The notes below the pieces were generated by a model. It worked only from the letters and a program-made list of their open reading frames with translations, ran no database searches and had not been told where the DNA came from. Position numbers and translations under genes: made by a program. Positions 55,829 to 64,000 of a stretch of DNA of 64,000 nt are shown piece after piece. The DNA is from Anastrepha obliqua (Eukaryota; Arthropoda; Insecta; Diptera; Tephritidae). Where the stretch lies: positions 23,148,001-23,212,000 of the forward strand of contig NC_072893.1 in NCBI RefSeq assembly GCF_027943255.1. Reading direction: 5' to 3'. Within the stretch, counting starts at the first letter, position 1, and each line of letters starts with the position of its first letter.

Positions 55829-57940
55829 TACAAAAAATTTATGTAGGTTAGCTATTGATGCTTTTTGAGCGACCTGCCTGCGTAAACATCACCCACACTT
55901 GCGCACTGGCCGATCAATAGAGTTCACAAAACCACTAACGTCACTTAATTTTTTATTATTATCCCAAATATTTACACAAGTATATACACATGTGTGTACT
56001 TGTATGTGGCAGTTAATTTAGGCGCATTGGATATAACTTTTTTTGCATTTTAACAGCCATTTTTCGCATTGCACACGCACACCCGCACTCGCATAGACAT
56101 TCATCAAATAAATACTTAATATTATTGTATAACAACAAATGCCAGATTTATATGCATGGATATGTGCATTTGAGTGTGTGTGTGTGATATGTTCGACAAT
56201 GCCGAATAAGTGTGAAAAATGTTGCTTGACCAAAATGAACTTTGGCAAAAACCGAGCATTGAAAAATTGCAATACCGCAGCCATAACGCGAGGCCACTCG
56301 ACACTCACTCCGCCACCGCCAGCGCCACCGTCACCACGCACACATACTTGCGCATGCAAATCAACACATGTTAAGTACAATAAACATAAATATTTGGCAT
56401 TCATGAGCTGCAGCAGCAGGAGCGCGCATTCACAGCATTCGTTGTTGGTTGGTTGGTTGGTAGAAAAAAACAAGGATTACATATAAATACCAATCATATT
56501 TCACTTGAATTGGTTTCATTAAATGCGTTAAACCCCAAACAAAAGCACACAAGTGCACGCACGCATGCACACACACACGCACATTCACATTCACCCTTAC
56601 ATCCAGCTGACGTGGGAGTTGTGGGGTAGCACATCGACTGATTCTCCAACTATTTATGCCTGTAGTCGGCCTGTCGGTTGGTCAGTCGGCGTTGGCGATG
56701 CTTGTTGCTACAAATCAAGTTAATTAAGATTTTTCACATTTCTCTGCGAATGCAATGCAATGCATTCCAACCCGCAAAATCCATCTCGTCGCTACGAGGC
56801 AGGCTGCCGTTGACGTCGCTGCCGCTACCGCTGCCGTTGGCAGTGTGGCCAATCGTAATGGAAAAGGGAATAACTGCGCGCGCCAATTACAACAGAATGC
56901 AATACAAAACCTCCAATCGTATGCAAATTCTCCACATGCGTATGTGTTAGTGTGCATGTGTGTGTGTGTAGGCAGATATCCTGGCATTCGCATGTGCGCA
57001 GGATAAATTAACAGCAGTTACAGAAGAATTCGCATTCCTTTCATTTTTATAATAATTTTCCATTTTTCCCGTTTTTGTTGTTGTTGTTAATTTCATAGTC
57101 CAATTCGATGCGCGCTAATGAATATTCGAGGCGAAAATTTAAATTCGAAAAAAAAATCATATCATAAAGGACTTTTCATAATTTGCTCATTATTATTAAC
57201 TTTACTGCTGTGAAATTTTTTCATTCCAATAATTATTAAATATTTTGAACCAAAGTAAAGAAAAAAAAATAATAAATAGCCAAATGAAACATTGATTAAA
57301 TTTTTGTAGTTAATGAAAAAATTAATGAAGTCTTTCCATGTTATTCTGTCGTAATGAATTGGGCACCGGATGCGCTTATTGGACTATTGTGGTGGATGTC
57401 TGCACTCTTCAAAATATTGGCTAAATTACTTTGTTAGAAATTAAACAATTTTGTAAGACGGTGTGCTGTCGACTCCACTCATCAACAGATGGTTTTTTCC
57501 TTTCATTTTTGTGAACTTCCGACAGATCAGCTTACATTGCCTGAGCATAAAAGCATAAAGTCAAATGGGTCGGAATGCTGTAGATAGTTGAATATTCTAA
57601 CCAACAGTGGTTACTCTAACGCCCAAACTCAAATTTTTATGAAAGACGTTGTCTCCCGGGCCAACTTTGAAGAATACAGTACTGGTCCATAAGGTCTTAT
57701 TTTTTTCATGAGGAGTCAAAGTTTTAACATTTCGGCCGAAGGTGCAAATAAATTATAGAAAATCTCATAGATGAAACGATTTCGTTACATTTTGTATGCA
57801 ATTTAGATAGAAAGTTAGGAAAAAAGCAAAACAGGAAGTGGGATAATGGCTACAAAGGTAGGATATATGGTATAAAATTCACCCTTTGCAGTACGGAAGA
57901 TTTAAAAATTTCTTTCCATATACGTGGATTGGCCCAAATA
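55829..57940. other. non-coding stretch
   Basis: No gene is recognised. GT/CA-rich tracts at 56170-56190, 56555-56595 and 56945-56975, and a GC-richer patch at about 56790-56890. Confidence 0.5.
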
Positions 57941-58487
57941 AAAGGTTTTCCAATAACAGGTGTTAATTTGGAGTGGCTTGCCTATCGAGAGATGATTAAC
58001 GACTTTTTATGGCGGGAATTGGATGGTATCGATCTGGACAACTTTTATTTTCAATAAGACGGCGCTATGTCCCAGGAAAATATTGATCCTTTACGGGAAA
58101 AGTTTCCGGACCGTGATATCTCTCGAAGAGGTGACTACAATTGGCCACCGAGATCTTGTGATTTAACACCGTGTGACTTTTTTTTTTTTTGGCCACGTGA
58201 AAGAGAAGGTCTACGCCAACAGCCCAGGGTCGATTCAAGACCTCAAAGATGGAATTCGGGAGGCTATCGAGGACATAGCGCAGCCACTTTGCAATTCGGT
58301 TATGGAAAATTTCATGAAAAGGATATTGTCCTGTAAGCGTGGTCGTGGTGGTCATTTGCCTGATGTTATTTTCCTCTATTAACGGCATACCTTCTTCTTT
58401 ATAATGAAACAAACATCCGATCATTTATATTAAAAAATAGCATTTTTCTTTGCATATCAAAATAACACCTCTGTTTGGAAAACCCTT
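57941..58487 (+). mobile_element. rosa-like mariner, 5'-deleted copy
   Basis: Same ends as 48163-49765 (AAAGGTTTTCCAATAACAGG, and ACCTCTGTTTGGAAAACCC on the right), with TA at 57939-57940 and 58488-58489. The left end joins directly to the late transposase: LAYREMINDFLWRELDGIDL, YFQ-stop-DGAMS (second Asp), IDPLREKFPDRDISRRGDYN, WPPRSCDLTPCDFF (third Asp), then CKRGRGGHLPDVIF. The N-terminus and first Asp are missing, the reverse of what the sister copy lost. About 38 residues separate the last two Asp, against 41 in the family. Confidence 0.8.
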
Positions 58488-58606
58488 TATATTCGTTATT
58501 ACTCGGAATCTTATTATCGTTTTCTGGTGATACGTCCTGACTTGGCCGGGCGCTCGCTTTGAAAGTAGTTTCTCGTTAGTTTTCTTCTATCATCAGCTGG
58601 TTAAAT

Positions 58607-58698
58607 TTAATGGACTATAAAACTGCGTAGCCTTTTTTAAGTCTGATTAAAAATGTTGACGAGCATTCGTCCAATTTTAAAAAACCTTAAACAAAGTT
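58607..58698 (+). repeat. dispersed repeat shared with 12228-12345
   Basis: Begins TTTAATGGACTATAAAACTG as at 12229, with looser similarity over the next 80 bases. It abuts the TTAA element on its right. Confidence 0.55.
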
Positions 58699-59513
58699 TT
58701 AAGGGGTTATGGGTACTCAGAATTCGCAGAATATTGGATTTTTTTGCAAGGGCGCTTATGCCCTTTGTGGGTGTTTGACCAAGCTCTTCCTCCTATTTGC
58801 AGCGTGCGTCTTGATGTTGTTCCACAAAGGGAGAGACCTTCAGTTTCAAGCCAACTCGGAATGTCATATATTTTTAATGAGGAGCTTTTCCTTAAATTAT
58901 AAATATTGTGTGAATATTTGCAGTGAGTTCGACAAATACTTTTCGAGTTATTCGCTCAGGCGCTCCGAATATCTATAGCAAAACTTTCAATGCATTTTTC
59001 TCAAAACTATGATTTTTAAACTGGTGACCACTGTAACTTAAAAACCGCTTGCTAGATTTCAATAAAATTTGCACTGCTTTTGAAACACATAAAAAACTCG
59101 TGCCTGATCGAAGGAGTTTTTTTTTCAAAATTTCGATTTTTTAAAGGTTTTTTTTCTCGAAAATCTGAAAAATATTTCCTGAGGCCGCCATATTGTTAAT
59201 TTTGAAAAAAAGCTTCGATCAGACACAAGATTATCTATTAATAAAACGAATTTCTCTTGTCCGATTGAGATTAGATGAATCTCCAAGGACTTGTGATGAT
59301 CACCGCAAGGGACTTCTAGAGAAATGGACTCCACACAAACAGCAATAATTTTTACAATTATTAACTTTTTTTTTTAATTTTGCTAAAGTCAAGTCGAGAC
59401 ACGATGTACTAATGCGATATTTTTATTTTTGTAAAATAAAGCAAATGAATACCATAAAAACAAAATTGAAAATCGTCGTTTTTTCCGGCCTCTGACTATC
59501 CCTAACCCCTTAA
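58699..59513. mobile_element. TTAA-flanked non-autonomous element
   Basis: TTAA at 58699-58702 and 59510-59513. The ends are GGGGTTATGGGTACTCAGA and, inverted, GGGGTTAGGGATAGTCAGA, 19 bp with few mismatches. No transposase frame; a reverse SINE fragment sits inside at 58735-58925. The precise TTAA on both sides points to a piggyBac-type transposase acting in trans. Confidence 0.7.
58735..58925 (-). mobile_element. SINE body fragment, reverse orientation
   Basis: The reverse complement matches the SINE at 14305-14640: the GACGCACxxCAAATAGGAGG block, the GAGAGACCTTCAGTTTCAAG counterpart and a GAGGAGCTTTT end. It lies inside the TTAA element, so it arrived after that element or was carried with it. 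Confidence 0.7.
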
Positions 59514-60744
59514 ATAATATGATTCTTAATATGAAATTAGCTACATTTTTAAATAAAAAAAACTTCTGTATATGGTGTTACCACTACACACGAGTACTAC
59601 AATGCACCTAATTCAGTTTTGTTTGAAAAAAATCGTGTAAAAAGAGAACTAAATGAAAACCATACTAAAAAAATATTTTTAGAGGTTACTTAAGAATTTA
59701 TTTCTTGCCAACACATTTTTATTCATTAACTATTGTATATTTGTAAGAAATAAATTAGACTTAGACTAAATTGGACACTTTTCCTGAGAATAATTTAAAT
59801 GCTTCGTCGTACATGCAATGAAAAATGTCACTCTATTTGCTCTAAAAGATTCAAGAAAAATTCATAAAATATTAAATAAAACTCGTGTAAAAAAAATTCG
59901 TGTAAGAAGAGAATTAGGTGTAATATGTATAAGTAAAAATCCTTGCAAACCAAGTAACCACACGCCGCACAAAAGCAAAAAACACCAAAGAAATACATTC
60001 GGCATTCAAGTAGCAAACAGGTAAGACAGAAAAAGCAAATGCGAAACAATAAAAACCAAAAACTATGCACTGGAGAGGAGGCCATTGTGGCCAAGGAAAA
60101 CTACACAAATCATACAAATGAAACTTAAAAGCGCCTTTTTAGCAGAATTCACTGAAAAGAAAAAAGAACTACAGTCAAAAGAGTTAATTCTTTTGAGCGA
60201 ATTTTCTACACTCAATCCTCCTTTTCTTCTGCGTCTGCTTCCACTTTCAATGCTCCTTTTTTCGATGTACGTTGGCCAATGTGTACGAATTTGTCATTAG
60301 AGTACCTACGTTTTGTAGTTGGTGCACACATTTTTTGTTGTTATTCGTTGTTATTGTTAATGTCGTTTCGGTTATCGCGCTTGTCGCTGCTACTCATATT
60401 ATAGTATTTTTGCATAATTGTTGTTGTTTTTGTTAATTGTTCTTTGTTATTTGTTTTTGGTGTTGCTATTTGTGTCGTTTATGTTATTAAGGATTTGTTG
60501 TTGCTGCCAATATTTTTTTCTTCAGCAGCATTTTGTAATTTATGCAAGACACCGTCGCGTCACTGTGCATTGGAGCGAATGTGCAACGGCCAATACTAAA
60601 GGAGCTGACAGACATGGCAAGCAGAGCGCTTTCAACAAGTCTGCTACTCTGAAAAATTTCGAAAAGTAATTGAAGGAGCAGTGCCACTACTAAGCAAGAA
60701 AAGTACTTTCTGAAAGCAATGAAAAAGTGGCTTGCAGAGAAATA
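59514..60744. other. AT-rich non-coding stretch
   Basis: No gene. TTG/TTGTTG-type simple sequence at 60335-60500. Confidence 0.5.
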
Positions 60745-61450
60745 GGTTAGGTTAGGTTAGCCTGATTGGCAATAAGCCACGCATAGACCTTTTGGTCCCT
60801 AGCGATATCAGATGGAGACCGACCTCTATGAATACTGAAAGAGACATCATGTAGGATGTCAGCGCTTTTGGCGAATCTAAACAGAGCTGGGAGATCCGCT
60901 TTTGAGACGTCCTCTAGACCTCGAAACAGTGGGGCTCTCAGGCATTTTATACGCGTTTTTAATAATGCCGGACAAACGCACAGAAAGTGTTTTAAAGTTT
61001 CCTCAACATCCTCTCAGCATTTCCTGCATTTGTCCGTGTTAGCAATCCCTATCTTGTACGCATGTGCAGCCAATAGATTATGAGCTGTTAGCATACCTAT
61101 GATAGTTCTGCAGTCCTTTCACGTGAGAGCGTAAGTACGAATTGAGTTAGTTTTTTGTCGTTAGTTCTACACATGACTTTTGCTGTTTTGCATGTGGTCA
61201 GGTTAGTCCACCTAGCTTCCACTCACCTTTTCATATGGTCGTCCATTTCATTGTATATTGTTTTTAGCGGTTTTGGTATGTTGTTCTCTGGTTCGAAAGG
61301 TAGTCTAACAGCACTTTTTGCTATCTCATCTACTATTTCGTTCCACATAGGGCCTTTGTGGCCAGATACCCAGTGGATATGCAGCCAACTGTTTGCGGCT
61401 AGCCTTTCTATGGTCTCCCAGCTCCGTCGAACATTAGCATAATAGTAGAG
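60745..61450 (-). pseudogene. LINE ORF2 end: RNase H C-terminus and Cys/His motif
   Basis: The minus strand reads WETIERLAANSWLHIHWVSG, HKGPMWNEIVDEIAKSAV near 61410-61300, the end of an RNase H domain (H-W-V-x-GHxG...NE-x-x-DE-x-AK). It continues KDCRTIIGMLTAHNLLAAHA, YKIGIANTDKCRKC, EDVEETLKHFLCVCPAL near 61110-60990, and SKADLPALFRFAKSADI. It ends in TAACCTAACCTAACC (reverse of 60745-60760). LOA/R1/I-group domain order. It is 5'-truncated near 61450 with two stops and is one of the least decayed LINE ends in the window. Confidence 0.8.
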
Positions 61451-61489
61451 AAATAAATGAAAGCAACAATTGTATTCGACGGTTTATTG

Positions 61490-62227
61490 TTAAGAGGGGA
61501 GCCTGGTTTATGAGGTTTAAAAATTGCATCTCTTTGCGATTTTTTTGTAAGGAAAAAATTAATTTAGCACTGCAAAGTTTTTTCTATCTTTTAATGAACA
61601 TTTAAAAAGTATAAAAAATTTTTGCACTGGTTAAAATAAGTTGAAAAAAATGTTTAACATAGAAATTAGTAGGGCGCTGCAACGCTGGAATTTCCAACTG
61701 GCGTACAAGATACAGCTCGTAATTATTATCTAAAGCAAAAAATTCAAATGGATTTCTAATTATCATGATTTTTTATTCTAGATGAACTAAGAAAACTGAA
61801 AGAAATTCCAAAATTTCAACTTTTTGGAGGTTTTAAAGAAAAAAATGCCTTTCTATAAAAAGAAATTCACTTCAACTTGGCATAAAAATCTTGAACAATT
61901 TTTTTTTATCTATTTTGTTAGTTCAAATAGAAGAGAATTTAATACTGAAGGGAACAAAAGGTTCATAATTTTTTTTTTCATTCATGTACGCCAATTCAAA
62001 GAAATCATAAAAATGAAAAGTCGAGAAAAGAAGACAAAGTTTGTACTACAGCTGTCCGGTCACAGCGTAGCTACCTAACGCTCGCCTACCTTTGGCTTTG
62101 TATCTACGGAAATATTGAGAATTAGGCTCTGTAACTTTGTGTGAATATTCTGAAATATATTAGGAATCACTTAAAATGAAAAAAAAAATTGATTTTTTTG
62201 ACCTTATAAACCAGGCTCCCCCCTTAA
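61490..62227. mobile_element. TTAA-flanked non-autonomous element
   Basis: TTAA at 61490-61493 and 62224-62227. The ends are GAGGGGAGCCTGGTTTATGA and, inverted, GGGGGGAGCCTGGTTTATAA. The interior is AT-rich without a transposase frame. It is clearly related in its ends and in AT-rich internal phrases to 51846-52585. Confidence 0.75.
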
Positions 62228-62759
62228 ACCGGCCTCACAAAATAAAAATACTAAAGCTAATCATTTTAAGGCCACTAAAATAGTTTGAATAAAACAAAAA
62301 TAAAAATATAAAAAAGGAGAGCATTTCTCGGTCTAACAGGGTTTGACTTGAGTAGCAACAACCGAGAAGGTCAGTTTTAAAAGCTATACTACGTATTGCT
62401 GATACAAAATTCCGAGCACATAACAATAATTTTTTCATCTTAGATCTTGAATTTTGCATACACACCCCAAAAGAAGCTTGGTCTTTTATATGAGATGGAG
62501 CGACCGCTTTTGCAAAATCAAAACACATTTAAATATTGGCTAACGAAACTTGGTTTAAAAAAATTAGCTGGTACCGCATCGAATACTTTAATAAAACCAT
62601 TCTACATTAAGTAAACAATTTTTCTTTTTTCTAGTGAAATTATTATGAACAGTAAGCTTAGCGAACGCCCGAGCCGTTGTTGCGTGATTACCAATCAGTA
62701 GTGCACGAAACCATGAACAAGAAACACCAAATGTGGGCAAAATGTAAGGTGAATTTGGT
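62228..62759. other. AT-rich stretch
   Basis: Nothing recognisable as a gene or repeat. Confidence 0.45.
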
Positions 62760-63980
62760 TGTAAAATGAAAATTCTTTATTTATTCTTGTAAATCAATTT
62801 CATCCCCTTCAAAATAATCCCCTCTCGATGAAATAGACTTATGCCAACGATTTTTCCAATCCTCGAAACTTCCCAAATAGTCCATTTCCGGTATAGCCAT
62901 CAGCACCTGCACCTTCTTCGATTCAGCTTGTATCTCCTCAATCGACTCGAAACGCGTTCCCCGGAGTGGTCTCTTGAGTTTTGGGAATAGCCAGAAGTCA
63001 CACGGAGCCAAATCAGGCGAATACGGTGGTTGCGGAACGATATGCGTGGAATTTTTGGCGAAATGGTCACGAAGAACGAGTGCAGTGTGAGACGGTGCAT
63101 TATCGTGATGCAAAAACCAAGAGTTGTTGGCCCATAATTCTGGACTGTCTTTTTAGACGAATTGCTTCACGTAAACGACGCATGACGCTCAAATAATATT
63201 CCTTATTAACAGTTTGGCCAGGTGGAAGGAATTCATAGTGCACCACACCACGAAAATCGAAAAAAACTGTCATCATGACCTTTATTTTTGAACAGCTTTG
63301 ACGTTCTCTTTTCGGTCTGGCCGCGCCTTTAGCACGATATTCACTTGATTGGTCGGTTGTTTCAGAGTCGTAAGCATAAATCCAAGTCTCATCTCTCGTA
63401 ATGATGCATTTGAGCTTGTCCTGATAGTCTGAAAGCATTGCTTCACACACATCAACGCGACGACTTTTTTCCAAGAAATTGAGAGTTTTCGGTACCAAAC
63501 GAGATTTGACTTTTCGTAGGCCCAAATGGTCTTTCAAAATAGTTTTCACAGATCCTTCTGATATTCCGATCATATCAGTAAGGTCTTTAACAGTCAACCG
63601 ACGATTTTTGAGCACTAACTCCTTCACTTTATTGACGTGTTGGTCATCTGTTGACATCGATGGTCGTCCGGAGCGCTCCAAGTCATCAATACGTTCTCGA
63701 CCCTCTTTGAAGTCTTTGTACACTTATAAACATTTTTCTGCGACATGGTCGAATCACCAAATGCCTTCTGCAAGATGCTAAACGTTTCCGCAGCCGAAAT
63801 TTCATTCCGTAAACAAAATTTGATGGCACTTCTCTGCTCAATCAAATCAGACATTGTAAAAATCGAAAAATGCACTCTTGGTCGTTTGGTAAACCCAAGC
63901 GTAAATATATTACTGATAATGACATTCACATGAAAGTTGGCCCAGATGTTACTAACAGTGCTGCCAACTCATGAAAAAAT
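62760..63980 (-). mobile_element. DD34D mariner, few lesions
   Basis: A full-length transposase frame with short flanks. The right flank (63855-63980) includes CATGAAAGTTGGC and GCCAACTCATGAAAA phrases that could belong to the terminal repeat. I could not confirm the matching left end, so the boundaries are approximate. It is a different subfamily from 54083-55340 and 38416-39558, judged by its protein. Confidence 0.75.
62781..63854 (-). pseudogene. mariner transposase with two frameshifts
   Basis: The start is MSDLIEQRSAIKFCLRNEIS at 63854-63852. Blocks: ETFSILQKAFGDSTMSQKNV, FKEGRERIDDLERSGRPSMS, LTDMIGISEGSVKTILK, LVPKTLNFLEKSRR, CIITRDETWIYAYDSETTD (first Asp, with Arg replacing the usual Gly before it), GVVHYEFLPPGQTVN, HHDNAPSHT (second Asp), YSPDLAPCDFWLFPKLK (third Asp, 34 residues on), stop at 62783-62781. 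A 1-nt loss near 63722 and about 4 extra bases near 63135 shift the frame. All three acidic residues survive. The length of about 350 codons is normal. Confidence 0.85.
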
Positions 63981-64000
63981 AACTACAGCGAAGTTTTAAT

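Overview
This window looks like intergenic or intronic DNA of a large, repeat-rich dipteran genome, most likely a tephritid fruit fly. The grounds are an AT-rich background with abundant (CA)n and hexanucleotide repeats, no bacterial gene structure, several mariner-superfamily transposons including rosa-type DD41D elements (a family known from Ceratitis), and many decayed insect non-LTR retrotransposons (LINEs). The species assignment is inference. I found no convincing host protein-coding gene and no functional RNA gene. Almost every protein-like signal is a piece of a transposable element.

Layout. 1-10 kb: an interrupted DD37D (maT-like) mariner (1995-3649), then a run of LINE carboxyl-terminal remnants (5940-8642) with a SINE fragment. 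10-20 kb: a chimeric Tc1/mariner element (9996-10984), a kilobase of hexanucleotide satellite (12549-13510), a tRNA-derived SINE (about 14305-14640), a TTAA-flanked piggyBac-like element (15904-16672), a pogo-like MITE (17955-18128) and further LINE scraps. 20-36 kb: several LINE copies, one inside another (24195-26850); a restriction-like-endonuclease LINE lying between (TTTTA)n tracts with three tandem copies of its 3' end (27136-28193); a 1.5-kb minisatellite split by a LINE that keeps an intact 508-codon ORF1 (30382-32583); and an eroded ORF1-to-RT LINE (33290-35640). 36-44 kb: a CR1/L2-like LINE (37018-39690) interrupted cleanly by a rosa deletion derivative and a DD34D mariner, then an RTE-like LINE (42360-43620). 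44-64 kb: rosa-type elements at 48163, 53322 and 57941, one holding a Harbinger-like element and one a nearly intact mariner; three or four TTAA-flanked non-autonomous elements; more mariner and LINE pieces; and a mariner with few lesions at the right end.

How the pieces relate. The window records repeated waves of transposition. Cut-and-paste elements sit inside LINEs and inside each other, and several can be removed on paper at TA duplications so that the host element reads through again. One LINE family carries a pyrimidine-rich stretch just after its last codons that appears to have seeded hexanucleotide satellites. No element looks fully autonomous here. The closest to intact are the ORF1 at 30693-32219 and the mariner transposases at 54131-55182 and 62781-63854. 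All family assignments come from reading translated motifs by eye; no database search was run.
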